Made by a program: the position numbers and the translations under genes. The notes under the pieces were generated by a model. The model had not been told where the DNA came from. It saw only the letters and a program-made list of their open reading frames with translations, and searched no databases. From the NCBI GenBank assembly GCA_028287185.1, contig JAQBQD010000160.1:1-64000 (forward strand): a stretch of 64,000 nt of DNA, given 5' to 3'. How positions within the stretch are numbered: position 1 is the first letter of the stretch; the number at the start of each line of letters is the position of its first letter. This stretch comes from Gemmatimonadota bacterium (lineage in GTDB: Bacteria; Gemmatimonadota; Gemmatimonadetes; Longimicrobiales; Longimicrobiaceae). Shown here in pieces: positions 45,647 through 54,068 of the stretch.

Positions 45647-46339
45647 ATGGAACGCACATACCGGGACGACGAGGTCCGGGAGATCTTTGGGCTGGCGGCT
45701 CGCGGCGGAGGGAACGAGCCGACGCCGGTTTCCGGCGCGGATGGGCTCACGCTCGCCAACCTGCAGGCCATCGGCAAGGAAGTCGGCCTGGAGCCGGCCG
45801 CGGTCGCCCACGCGGCGGCGACGGTGGAGGCCCGCACCGTGAAGCTGCCGCAGCGCACGTCCCTGGGCATGCCGATCGGCGTGGGCCGCATCGTACCGCT
45901 GCCGAGGGCGCTGACCGATTCCGAGTGGGAGCGGCTGGTCGGCGAGCTGCGCACCACCTTTGGAGCCCGGGGAAGGGTTTCCTCCCAGGGCGGGCTGCGG
46001 GAGTGGGTGAACGGCAACCTCCACGCGTGCATCGAGCCGTCCGCCACCGGATACCGTCTGCGGCTGGGCACGATCAACGGCAACGCCCGTTCGCTGAACG
46101 CGCTTGGCACCGTCGGGGTCGCGGCCGGAGCGGTCGCGTTCGGAGCCCTGGTGATGGGCAGTGGGTTGCAGGAGGCCGTGTTCGTCCCGTGGATGATCAG
46201 CGCGGCAGGGGTCGCGGCACTGCTTTCCAACATGCTTCGCCTTCCGCGCTGGGCCCGGCGGCGGGACCTGCAGATGGCCTCGATCGCCACGACGATCGGC
46301 ACGATCATGGACGGAGATCCGGCCCCCGGCGACTCCTGA
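45647..46339 (+). CDS. Two-helix membrane protein, unrecognised
   Basis: Encodes 230 aa. The ATG at 45647 gives MERTYRDDEVREIFGLAAR and sits 9 nt after GGAG; an ATG at 45641 is possible. Residues 1-60 are helical (DGLTLANLQAIGKEVGLEPAAVAHAAATVE), resembling a short SHOCT-like or small helix-hairpin domain. Residues 65-140 form a beta-rich part. Two closely spaced membrane helices follow (LGTVGVAAGAVAFGALVMG; VFVPWMISAAGVAALLSN). The C-terminus is cytoplasmic and charged. It probably senses or assembles at the inner membrane. The role is unknown. Confidence 0.75.
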   Translation: MERTYRDDEVREIFGLAARGGGNEPTPVSGADGLTLANLQAIGKEVGLEPAAVAHAAATVEARTVKLPQRTSLGMPIGVGRIVPLPRALTDSEWERLVGELRTTFGARGRVSSQGGLREWVNGNLHACIEPSATGYRLRLGTINGNARSLNALGTVGVAAGAVAFGALVMGSGLQEAVFVPWMISAAGVAALLSNMLRLPRWARRRDLQMASIATTIGTIMDGDPAPGDS

Positions 46340-46423
46340 GCGTCAGGACGGGGCGGCGAGCGGCGAACGCGTGCCGGGTGGGCGGGTGAACGAGGACACG
46401 CGTGAGGCGGCACACGGGTGAAC

Positions 46424-46455
46424 GAGGGTGCCGGGGCAGGAGCCGCGGCACCCTC
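46424..46455 (+). terminator. Stem-loop after the two-helix protein
   Basis: A 9-bp stem GAGGGTGCC/GGCACCCTC around a 14-nt loop, 85 nt after the stop codon. There is no T run. Confidence 0.45.
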
Positions 46456-46831
46456 AACTGTTGTCGACTGGATCGGCGAACCCGGCGATTCTGCTCGTAG
46501 CCGGCGGGCGCCGGCCCGTCGTCGGCAGCGGCGCAGACAATCCTCCCCGTCGCGAACGCCCGCGCCGCGCCGCGCCGCCGCCCCATGCGTGCCGCGCGGA
46601 AACGTGATCCGCGCGGAGCCAGCCTCCGCAGGGAGGCTTCGGGCAGTGGTTGTCGCGGCTTCAGCCGCCGGTGGCATCCGACACCACCCGCCGATGCTCT
46701 CCCGAACCAAGGCCGGACCGCAAGCCTCCGTATCTCCATCCGAGTACCCCCTCCCCAACCCTCCGGATCGGAACCCGCCGGCTATTTTCGGGTAATGTTC
46801 GGCATTCGCATCACCCGAACCGGCGGTTGGC
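46456..46831. other. Gap without recognised features
   Basis: About 375 bp before the radical SAM gene. Apart from ordinary GC-rich sequence, nothing was recognised. Small open frames here lack ribosome binding sites and domain-like sequence. Confidence 0.35.
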
Positions 46832-47905
46832 ATGACCCTGATCCCACTGCGCGGCCGCGGCTCGGCGGCGAATCCCAAGAACCGCTTCGAGGCGCTGGAG
46901 TACGTGCCCGATCCGCCTCCGGAGTGGACGGGCGAAGACGACGGGGACGCCGACGCCGGTCCCCGCACGCAGCTCATCACGGACCACACCCGCGAGGTGT
47001 TCTCGCGCAACGACAGCCCGGACGTGTCCTTCGACGTGGGCATCAACCCGTACCGCGGGTGCGAGCACGGGTGCGCGTACTGCTTCGCGCGGCCCACGCA
47101 CGAGTACCTCGGATACTCGGCGGGGCTGGACTTCGAGACCAAGATCGTGGTGAAGCGCGACGCGCCCGAGCTGCTGGAGAAGGCGCTGTCCTCGCCGCGC
47201 TGGACGCCGCAGGTGGTGGCGATGAGCGGCGTCACCGACCCCTACCAGCCCATCGAACGAAAGCTGCGCATCACCCGCGGCTGCCTGGAGGTGCTGGCCC
47301 GCTTCCGGAACCCTACGGCGATCATCACCAAGAACCACCTGGTCACGCGCGACGTGGACCTGCTGGCGGAGCTTGCCTCCGTCCACGCAGTGATGGTCTG
47401 CGTCTCCGTGACGACGCTGGAGAACGACCTGCAGCGAGTGATGGAGCCGCGCACCTCCATCCCCGCGCGCCGGCTCGCGGCCATCGAGACGCTGGCGAAG
47501 GCGGGAGTCCCGGTGCGGGTGATGGTGGCCCCGGTCGTACCCGGCCTCACCGACCACGAGATGCCGCGCATCCTCCAGGCGGCCGCCGACGCCGGCGCCC
47601 GGTACGCCACCTACGTCATGCTGCGCCTGCCGTACGCGGTGGCCGGGCTCTTCGAGGCGTGGCTGGGGTCGCACTTTCCCGATCGCAAGGACAAGGTGCT
47701 GCACCGCATCCGCTCCATGCGCGGCGGCAAGCTGTACCACTCCACCTTCGGCGAGCGCGGCCGCGGCGAGGGCTTCTTCGCCGACCAGACCGCGTCCCTC
47801 TTCCACGTCGCCGTCCGCAAGGCCGGCCTGCTGGAAAGCGCGCCTCCTCTCTCGACCGAGGCGTTCTTCCGCCCCGGACCCAGGGAGCAGCTCGGGCTGT
47901 TCTGA
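46832..47905 (+). CDS. PA0069-family radical SAM protein
   Basis: Encodes 357 aa. Near residues 70-85, NPYRGCEHGCAYCFARPTHEYLG supplies the C-x3-C-x2-C ligands of the [4Fe-4S] cluster. VTDPYQPIERKLRITRGCLEVL, IITKNHLVTRD and VMVCVSVTTLENDLQRVMEPRT are hallmarks of this DNA-lyase-like radical SAM family (related to spore photoproduct lyase). The C-terminal GERGRGEGFFADQTASLF is also family-like. The first 45 residues (PLRGRGSAANPKNRFE) are typical too. The substrate is unknown. It stands alone with long gaps on both sides. Confidence 0.92.
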   Translation: MTLIPLRGRGSAANPKNRFEALEYVPDPPPEWTGEDDGDADAGPRTQLITDHTREVFSRNDSPDVSFDVGINPYRGCEHGCAYCFARPTHEYLGYSAGLDFETKIVVKRDAPELLEKALSSPRWTPQVVAMSGVTDPYQPIERKLRITRGCLEVLARFRNPTAIITKNHLVTRDVDLLAELASVHAVMVCVSVTTLENDLQRVMEPRTSIPARRLAAIETLAKAGVPVRVMVAPVVPGLTDHEMPRILQAAADAGARYATYVMLRLPYAVAGLFEAWLGSHFPDRKDKVLHRIRSMRGGKLYHSTFGERGRGEGFFADQTASLFHVAVRKAGLLESAPPLSTEAFFRPGPREQLGLF

Positions 47906-47935
47906 TCTTGATCGACATCCGTCCCGCTCGAATGG

Positions 47936-48096
47936 ATCGACGCGCGAATCGACCCGCGGACGCGATGTGCGGAATCCACGTGCGGAATCGGCGTGCGGAC
48001 TCGACGTGAGGAACCGGCGTTCAGAATCGATGTGCGGAATCGGCGTACGAGATCGGTGCGAGATGATGCGCGAGATCGACCTGTGAGATCGATGCG
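47936..48096. repeat. 13-bp degenerate tandem repeat array
   Basis: At least seven adjacent 13-nt units (47967-48057) share the pattern GTGCGGAATCGGC with 1-5 changes each, and more degenerate units extend both sides. The period is not a multiple of 3 and no ORF is visible, so the array is non-coding. Confidence 0.6.
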
Positions 48097-48312
48097 AGTG
48101 GCAGGCTGTGTGTCGGGGGCGTTCCAGGGGAATGAATCCCCTGGCTGGAACTACAATCGCGCCTCCGCCGGCAGCCGCCTGGTTCGGTTGATCGGGTCCC
48201 GGTGCGGGCGGTCGCGGGGATGCTCCGGAGGCGTGGACCGATCGCAGCCCGAGGCACCAGGCGGACCTCCGTCGCACGGGTGACGGCAGGTTTGATCACG
48301 GACGAAACGCAC

Positions 48313-48344
48313 GAGGGCCGCCGGCATCGCTTCCGGCGGCCCTC
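48313..48344 (-). terminator. Terminator of the phosphatase gene (minus strand)
   Basis: A 12-bp stem GAGGGCCGCCGG/CCGGCGGCCCTC (48313-48324, 48333-48344) with an 8-nt loop, 31 nt beyond the stop codon of the minus-strand phosphatase gene. In minus orientation it is followed by a TTTC-containing stretch. Confidence 0.7.
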
Positions 48345-48375
48345 CCTGCGGTATCCATCCAACCACCCGCCGGCT

Positions 48376-49641
48376 CTACCGCCTCGGCGCCGCGGGGGAG
48401 GCGGGGACGACCGGGGCGCCGGGCGACGTGGTGGGCACCGCGACGCCCATGTTGGGGCTGGGCGCGACGCCGCTGATGCGCGCGTACGTGGCACGGAACA
48501 GGTCGGCGGGCTCGGTGCCGGGGAAGGGCCTGTCCCACTGCGTGTGCGGCGCCACCACGGCCACGGGGTGGGGCAGGGCGCGCACCTGGCGCACTACGTA
48601 CGCGGCCTTCGCGTCCTGCCCGGCCTTGAGCGGCATCTCGCGCACGGCGACGCCCACACCGGCCATGCGCGTGCGGAGCGCCTGGATCCAGCTGCGCTGC
48701 GCCGTGTCGGCGGGGTCCATGATCGAGACCACCTCCTTCACCTGGCCCGCCAGCAGGTAGCCCGCCAGCTCTGCGTCGTTGGGGCGGGGGATCAGCCACA
48801 CCCCGTCGTCCAGGCGGTACACGGAGCCGTGCGCGAAGGGCGTGCGGCGCTCGGCGAAGGTGCTGGCGTGGTGCAGCGAGCGGCTGGCGTGCACCTCGGC
48901 GCCCGCGCCCTGGATGATGCGCATGGCGACGTTGGTGCGGTCGCGCCCCAACCCGCAGTGCACGTAGAAGCGCCCCTTGCCCGTGCGCGCGATCTGCCGG
49001 AGCTTCGCGGTCGCCGCCGCGTTGTCGCTCACCCAGGGGATCATGGGGACGTTGACGAAGGGGATGCCCAGCTCGGCCGCGTTCTTCCGCTCCTCGGCGA
49101 TGCTGCGCGGCTCGAAGGGGAGCACGGCGGGGCTCTGCAGCGAGATCACCTCGGTGACGCCCTGCTCCTTGAGCCGTTTGAGCGCCTCGCGGTCGGGATA
49201 CGCGCCGAAGTGGAACTCCGCGCCCGAGACGGACGACACGTTGCGGATCGACGTGCCGCCCACGCTGGCCAGCATGCGCCCGGGATCGGACCACGCCCAC
49301 AGGCAGGCGCCCGCCAGGAGCGTTGCGACGGCGGGAATGCCCAGGCGTGCGCCCGCCGAGCGCGAGCGCCAGATGCGCCCCACCAGCCACCGCGTGACGA
49401 AGAGCGACGCCACGACGTAGGCCAGGATCACCGCCTGCAGCAGCCCGTTCTCGAATCCCTGCGACCCGCCCCCGGCGTGCACGGCGGCCGTGATCCACTT
49501 CACCGGGCCCACCAGAACGACGGTGCCCGTGAAGAAGCCCACCATCAGCCACACGTACAGGAAGGTGCCCACCACCAGGCCCGCCCCGGGCCGCCTGCGC
49601 TCCGCCGCGCCCACTGCCGCCTGCCGCATGCCCGTGCTCAT
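48376..49641 (-). CDS. Membrane protein with tandem tyrosine-phosphatase-like domains, coupled to bcsA
   Basis: Encodes 421 aa. Three hydrophobic helices are near residues 21-44, 67-84 and 101-117 (VVGTFLYVWLMVGFFTGTVV, LLQAVILAYVVASLFV, IPAVATLLAGACLWAW). A dual-specificity phosphatase-like domain follows (about 140-250). Its active site is YVHCGLGRDRTNVA, with Cys229 and Arg235 of CX5R. A second copy (about 270-380) is degenerate: at the equivalent position Ala364-Pro365 replace the His-Cys, although Arg371 remains. The last 45 residues are Pro/Ala-rich. The start overlaps the bcsA stop by 4 nt (ATGA), so it is translated with the synthase and presumably acts in the same process. The substrate is unknown. 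Confidence 0.8.
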   Translation of the reverse strand: MSTGMRQAAVGAAERRRPGAGLVVGTFLYVWLMVGFFTGTVVLVGPVKWITAAVHAGGGSQGFENGLLQAVILAYVVASLFVTRWLVGRIWRSRSAGARLGIPAVATLLAGACLWAWSDPGRMLASVGGTSIRNVSSVSGAEFHFGAYPDREALKRLKEQGVTEVISLQSPAVLPFEPRSIAEERKNAAELGIPFVNVPMIPWVSDNAAATAKLRQIARTGKGRFYVHCGLGRDRTNVAMRIIQGAGAEVHASRSLHHASTFAERRTPFAHGSVYRLDDGVWLIPRPNDAELAGYLLAGQVKEVVSIMDPADTAQRSWIQALRTRMAGVGVAVREMPLKAGQDAKAAYVVRQVRALPHPVAVVAPHTQWDRPFPGTEPADLFRATYARISGVAPSPNMGVAVPTTSPGAPVVPASPAAPRR

Positions 49642-52073
49642 CCGTTCGAGGTCTTGCGCGCTCCGCTGCCCCGCGCCTCGTCGGTACGGGCGGGCTCCAG
49701 GGGCATCGCCGTGGCGCCCGCCGCCCCGCGCCGCACGGCGAAGAGCCGCGCGATGGGAACCGCGCCGCCCGCCCGGTGCGCGGCGCGCGTGACGCTACGC
49801 TCCGTGGACGGGGCGGGCCGGGAAGGGCGGTCGCGCTCCACCCCCACGGAGAAGCGGACGCCGATGGGAGTCTCGATGGCGTGCGAGAACACCACCCGCC
49901 CCGAGCGCTGGATCTTGGTGCCCGGCACCCGGAAGGTGATGGGGGTGCCGGGGCTCACGGGGTGGCTCATCACCAGCCGCGCCCCGTTGCGGCTCAGCTC
50001 CTCCAGGGTGGCGGCGTGCTCGCGCGTGGCGGGCGAGGTCTGCTCGCGGCCCCGCAGCGCCACGCGGGCGGGCAGCCGCACGCGCCGGCGGGGGTCGCGG
50101 CGCACGTTGCGCATCCACTCCAGCGTGCGCACCAGCAGCGGCGAGCCGATGTGGTACTGCGACTGCTCGCTGGGCACCGCGTGCTGGGTGCAGTGCAGCT
50201 CGATGGCGTCGCGCGCGTTCACGGGCATGGCGTCGAAGCGCACCCCGCAGCGGAACACCCGCGTTCCCGCCGTCTCCACCCGCTCGCAGTGCAGCACCGT
50301 GCCCCGCACCTCCACGCTGCGGGTGCTGAGCGGCAGCGTCAGCTTCACGGCGGTGCCCTCGGCCAGCTCGGTGCCCAGGCGGAAGGCCATGCCGCCGGGG
50401 TTCAGGTCCTCGGCGATGCCCAGCGAGGGGCGCAGCTTGCCGCCCATGCCCCGCACGCGCGCCGTCACCGGGAAGCGGTCGCGGAAGCGGTGGTCGGCGC
50501 GCTGCTGGCGCACCCGCAGCGAAAGTCGCACCACCTGCGCGGCGAAGGCGAAGTTCACCACCAGCCAGAGCGCGTTGGTCCGGAAGGCGGTCGATCCCCA
50601 CCCCTGTCCCCCGTATCCCATCCACCCGAAGCGCGACGCCAGCGTGGCCCACGCCACCGCCGCCACGGAGAGCGCCATCAGGGTCACGTGCGGCGCGTAG
50701 GTGGCGAACGGCACGTGGCCGGGGCCCTTGGGCGTGACCTTGAACGTGAGCGGCTTGTTGCGGAGGATGCTGAGCACCGCCTTGGTGTAGGTCCAGAACT
50801 TCACCATGTGGTAGCGCTCGGCCACCATCGTGCGGCTGCGGCCCCGCCCCAGCGCCTCGCCCATCGCGATCGAAAGCACCAGGAAGGGGAGGAAGCGCGC
50901 CAGGAACTCGGCGTTCAGCGCCTTGATGGGCAGCGTGCCGGTGAGGAAGAAGACGATGGGCGCCGCGTAGTAGACCAGCTTCTGCAGCCCGCCCACGTAC
51001 GCCGTCAGGGAGCCGAAGTACGACACCCGCTGCGCCAGGGTCAGCCCCGGCAGCGTGAGCGGGTTGTACTTCCTCAGCACCTGCATGGCGCCCTGGCCCC
51101 ACCGCAGGTGCTGCGTGTGGAAGGCCACCGCGCTTCCCGCCGCCAGCCCGTACGCCAGGCTCTCGCCGTAGAAGGCCGAGCGCCACCCGGCGGCGTGCAG
51201 CTTCATCGAGGTCTCGATGTCCTCGGTGATGGAGTGCGTGGAGAAGCCGCCGATCCCGTCCAGCGCCGCGCGCCGGATCACCGCGCACGAGCCGCAGAAG
51301 AAGGTTCCGTTGATGCGGTCCTTGCCGGGCTGGATGACGCCGAAGAAGAGCCGCTGCTCCTCCCAGATGCGCTGGCCCGTCTCGCTCACGTCGTAGGTGA
51401 AGCCGTCCGTGTTGTAGAAGTCCTGCGGGGACTGCACGAAGCCCAGCCCGGGGTCCTCCGCGAAGAAGCCCAGCAGCCGGTCCAGCATGTGGGGCAGCGG
51501 CACGTGGTCGGCGTCGAGCTGCAGGATGTAGCCGCCGTCGGTGTGCTTCAGCGCGTTGTTCAGGTTGCCGGCCTTGGCGTGCTCGTTGGTGGGCCGGGTC
51601 AGGTAGCCCACCCCCAGCGCCTCGGCCATCGACCGCACCTCGTCCCGCCGGCCGTCGTCCAGCAGCCACGTCTTGTGTGGGTAGCGGATGGACCGGGCGC
51701 CCACGGCCGTGCGCCGGATCACCTCCAGCGGCTCGTCGTAGCAGGTGATGAAGACGTCCACCGACATCCCCGGGGGCGGTGCCACGGGCGTGCGGTGCCG
51801 GATGCGCCACACCGAGTGCGTCATCACGAACGCCGTCAGCAGCCCCCAGGTCTCGGCCAGCGCAAGGGGGATGGAGAACCAGAGTGCGTGCGTGTTGAGG
51901 GTGCTCGTCCAGCGCCAGGCGATGTAGTACGTCCAGTACGCCAGCGTGACCACGGCCACCGCGCGGACGGCGCGCTCCTGCCAGGGGGAGAGGCGGGGAA
52001 CCGCGTTGGCGGGGCGGCGGCTGTAGGGCTTGGCCCCCCCGTACGGCGGTGTCTGGATCTTCGATTCGGCCAT
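49638..52073 (-). CDS. bcsA: Cellulose-synthase-type glycosyltransferase (BcsA) with two PilZ domains
   Basis: Encodes 811 aa from the ATG at 52073, preceded by AAGGTGAG. Several membrane helices flank a GT2 domain with the D,D,D,QxxRW set: Asp113 (ITCYDE), Asp187 and Asp189 (LDADH), Asp285 (TED), and Gln321-Trp325 (QHLRW). A gating-loop-like segment (NPLTL, FWTYTKAVLSIL) follows. Two C-terminal PilZ regions are seen: one (about 529-630) with RFRDRF and DLNPGG, and one (about 658-748) with RRRVRLPARV and ELSRNG. These are RxxxR and D/NxSxxG variants that bind c-di-GMP. It polymerises a beta-linked glucan-type polymer. No BcsB or BcsC is next to it. Confidence 0.93.
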   Translation of the reverse strand: MAESKIQTPPYGGAKPYSRRPANAVPRLSPWQERAVRAVAVVTLAYWTYYIAWRWTSTLNTHALWFSIPLALAETWGLLTAFVMTHSVWRIRHRTPVAPPPGMSVDVFITCYDEPLEVIRRTAVGARSIRYPHKTWLLDDGRRDEVRSMAEALGVGYLTRPTNEHAKAGNLNNALKHTDGGYILQLDADHVPLPHMLDRLLGFFAEDPGLGFVQSPQDFYNTDGFTYDVSETGQRIWEEQRLFFGVIQPGKDRINGTFFCGSCAVIRRAALDGIGGFSTHSITEDIETSMKLHAAGWRSAFYGESLAYGLAAGSAVAFHTQHLRWGQGAMQVLRKYNPLTLPGLTLAQRVSYFGSLTAYVGGLQKLVYYAAPIVFFLTGTLPIKALNAEFLARFLPFLVLSIAMGEALGRGRSRTMVAERYHMVKFWTYTKAVLSILRNKPLTFKVTPKGPGHVPFATYAPHVTLMALSVAAVAWATLASRFGWMGYGGQGWGSTAFRTNALWLVVNFAFAAQVVRLSLRVRQQRADHRFRDRFPVTARVRGMGGKLRPSLGIAEDLNPGGMAFRLGTELAEGTAVKLTLPLSTRSVEVRGTVLHCERVETAGTRVFRCGVRFDAMPVNARDAIELHCTQHAVPSEQSQYHIGSPLLVRTLEWMRNVRRDPRRRVRLPARVALRGREQTSPATREHAATLEELSRNGARLVMSHPVSPGTPITFRVPGTKIQRSGRVVFSHAIETPIGVRFSVGVERDRPSRPAPSTERSVTRAAHRAGGAVPIARLFAVRRGAAGATAMPLEPARTDEARGSGARKTSNG

Positions 52074-52297
52074 GCGTCTCACCTTCGGCGGCTGGGCCGT
52101 CTCCCCACCTTCGGGAGACCCCTGGCTCTGCGGCTCCGCCTCGCGGCGGGTGTGCTTTTGTCGGGTGCGGTCCATCTCCCGGAGGGGTCGGCGGGCGCCG
52201 CCGTCCGGGGAAGAGCCGTGCTCCGGGTGCACGGGCGGGCCTTGCCAGAACCGTGCCCGTTTCCCTGCATCTCCCTTACTTTCCAGGAATTTACAGG

Positions 52298-52340
52298 CGC
52301 AAACAAACAGCGTCCGACCGGCGGGGAGCCGGGCGGACGC
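52298..52340 (-). terminator. Intrinsic terminator after the GH26-like gene
   Basis: On the minus strand GCGTCCG/CGGACGC arms (52340-52334, 52316-52310) enclose an inner CCGGC/GCCGG stem and are followed by a T-rich TGTTTGTTTG. It ends the GH26-like transcript before bcsA. Confidence 0.75.
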
Positions 52341-52396
52341 CGTTCGGGCGGCGGGCGGTGGGGGCTCGCGCGGGGGCCGCGGGGAGTGGCCCGCGG

Positions 52397-53539
52397 CTAC
52401 CGCGAGGCGAGGCGGGAAAGCGAGGGCGTGACGGGCTGGAAGGCGGTCTGCACGCCGGGCGCGGCGACGGCGCCCTGGTACGCGGCCAGCGAGGCGGCGC
52501 TGGACTCCACGCGCCAGTCGGCCTCCTTGTTCGCGTTGAACCAGATGCACCCCACCACGCGGGGGTTGGCGCGCATGCGGGCGAAGGCGTCGCTGATCCA
52601 CTGCGCCTTCTGCCCCGCCGTGCCCTCCTGCGTGGCGAACTCGCCGATGATGATGGGCTTGGTGTAGCGGGCCGCCAGGTCCGACAGCATGTGGTCGGCG
52701 GCGGCGCCGTCCGTCATCGCCGCGAAGTCCTGCCAGGCGCCGCCCCACACCGCCGGCCCGTTGAAGCCGTGCGCGCCCACGTAGTCCACGTACGCGTCGC
52801 CGGGATAGTAGTTGGCGTACCAGTTCCAGCTCGCCGCGCCCGTCGCCGCGTGGGTGAGCGGGTTGCCGACGTTGGGGTTGAAGACCCAGCGCACGTTGGT
52901 GGCGCCGGCCCCGCGGAACAGCGTCACCACGCGGCGCCAGGCGGCCACGTAGCGGGCCGGGGCCCCGGCGTCGCCGCCGTTCTGGGTGCCCTGCCAGGCG
53001 TAGCTCCAGTTGCCGTTCATCTCCCACCCCGGCTCCAGCAGGACCGTGCCGCCCACGCCCGCGATGCCGCGCGCCGCCGCCGTGATGGCCGCGTCCGCCC
53101 TGCCCGCGGCGATGGCGTCCAGCAGCCCCGTGGCGGGCGCGCCGGCCCAGCGCAGGTCGATGGCCAGGTAGGGCGTGGCGCCCGTCGCGGCCACGTTGCG
53201 CACCAGCCGCCCGCACCAGCCGCCCGCGCCGAAGTCGCAGTCGATGGTGTGGAAGCTCTTCACCAGCGCCGGCTGCTTGCCGGTGAGCTGGCCGAACGAC
53301 GCGATGGCGCCCGCCACCGCCTCGGGCGTCGTGGCCGCGTCGCCCAGGTACGCGCCGGCGTAGAACGGCTGCGCGCTGGACGGAGTCGGGGAGGGCGTCG
53401 GGGCCGGGGCGGGCGCCGGCTGCTTCTTGGTGGCGGTGTCGGCGGGCTGCACGGCCGTGGGCGAAGAGTCCTGGCATGCGGCCAGGAAGAGCGAGGCCGC
53501 GCAGGCGGCCAGGGCAAGCCGGGTACGGAAGATGGACAT
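52397..53539 (-). CDS. GH26-like glycoside hydrolase lipoprotein under a c-di-GMP riboswitch
   Basis: Encodes 380 aa from the ATG at 53539 (AAGGTG upstream; an in-frame ATG at 53575 is rejected, since it lies within the leader). The signal peptide MSIFRTRLALAACAASLFLAAC makes Cys22 a lipidation site. A Pro-rich linker (about 40-55) follows. The catalytic barrel resembles family GH26. The acid/base Glu173 is in EPGWEMNGNWSYAW, RWVFNPN comes next, and AYVDYVGAHGFN precedes the nucleophile Glu300 in KPIIIGEFATQ. GH26 enzymes cut beta-mannan and related polymers. The neighbouring synthase suggests it trims or releases the polymer, a role played by BcsZ in other systems. The precise glycan is unknown. 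Confidence 0.8.
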   Translation of the reverse strand: MSIFRTRLALAACAASLFLAACQDSSPTAVQPADTATKKQPAPAPAPTPSPTPSSAQPFYAGAYLGDAATTPEAVAGAIASFGQLTGKQPALVKSFHTIDCDFGAGGWCGRLVRNVAATGATPYLAIDLRWAGAPATGLLDAIAAGRADAAITAAARGIAGVGGTVLLEPGWEMNGNWSYAWQGTQNGGDAGAPARYVAAWRRVVTLFRGAGATNVRWVFNPNVGNPLTHAATGAASWNWYANYYPGDAYVDYVGAHGFNGPAVWGGAWQDFAAMTDGAAADHMLSDLAARYTKPIIIGEFATQEGTAGQKAQWISDAFARMRANPRVVGCIWFNANKEADWRVESSAASLAAYQGAVAAPGVQTAFQPVTPSLSRLASR

Positions 53540-53579
53540 CGGGGCGACACCTTGCTTCGGCGGCTCGACCGGCATGGCG

Positions 53580-53595
53580 GCGCCCGGTGGGGCGC
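53580..53595 (-). promoter_or_regulatory. Possible expression-platform hairpin
   Basis: A perfect GCGCCC/GGGCGC stem with a 4-nt loop lies between the riboswitch core and the start codon of the GH26-like gene. It could form or be prevented by ligand binding, but no classical terminator T run is present, so translation control is more likely. Confidence 0.4.
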
Positions 53596-53665
53596 TCGCG
53601 GTAGCCTCGGAGCTTTGCGTCCCCGGCTTTCGGCGGGTTTGCCGTTTCTCGTCAGGTGCCCAGGC
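53596..53665 (-). ncRNA. Cyclic-di-GMP-I (GEMM) riboswitch aptamer
   Basis: On the minus strand the leader reads GGCAAACC (53643-53636), a short stem with a GAAA tetraloop, then GACGCAAAGC, then GGCTACC (53606-53600). These are the conserved core pieces of the GEMM-I aptamer in order and spacing. The GAAA tetraloop normally docks with the second helix. The gene starts about 60 nt after the core. Aptamer ends are approximate, because the outer helix could not be traced confidently. Confidence 0.85.
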
Positions 53666-54068
53666 GGAGGGAAGCCGGGCGGGACCACGCCGGGTGGACG
53701 TGCAGAACGCGGGCCCGGCTTCCGTAACTCGTTAACCCACTGGAATTTGGCTGTTTTCGGCGAAGCCCCGGATGGCGTCCGCCTCCCATCCGTGTCGCAT
53801 TCCGCGAAAGTTGCGGAGAAATGCAACCCGGGCGCAAACCTGCGTTCCCCTCTGTAGACGGAAGTGAATGCGGTGAAATCGCTTGCATCGCCTCGGCCGA
53901 TCCGTCGCCGGAGGCGCGGCGGCGGAGGGAGGCGGGCGCGCGCCGTGGTCTGGAGCTTGCTTCTGCGCCCGGCGGCGGCGGAATCTCCTCCGCGGCCGAA
54001 TCGAACCGACCGGCTCGTCCGGCGCGCTTTCCGGCGTTGCGGCCCGACACCCAGCGTTACCCTATCCC

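Noticed and set aside
47936-48096. CRISPR array
   Set aside because: Units are 13 nt and adjacent, without unique spacers, and no cas genes are present.
52074-52297. c-di-GMP riboswitch in the bcsA leader
   Set aside because: The leader has no GCAAACC/GACGCAAAGC core, so bcsA seems controlled at protein level only.
52073-53477. Longer bcsA start far upstream in the same frame
   Set aside because: The frame is open but covers the terminator and the GH26-like gene on the same strand. The ATG at 52073 has a ribosome binding site.
53780-53860. A second GEMM-like site, GCGCAAACC, upstream of the DUF3131 gene
   Set aside because: Only this short piece matches. No GACGCAAAGC follows, so a riboswitch is not supported.
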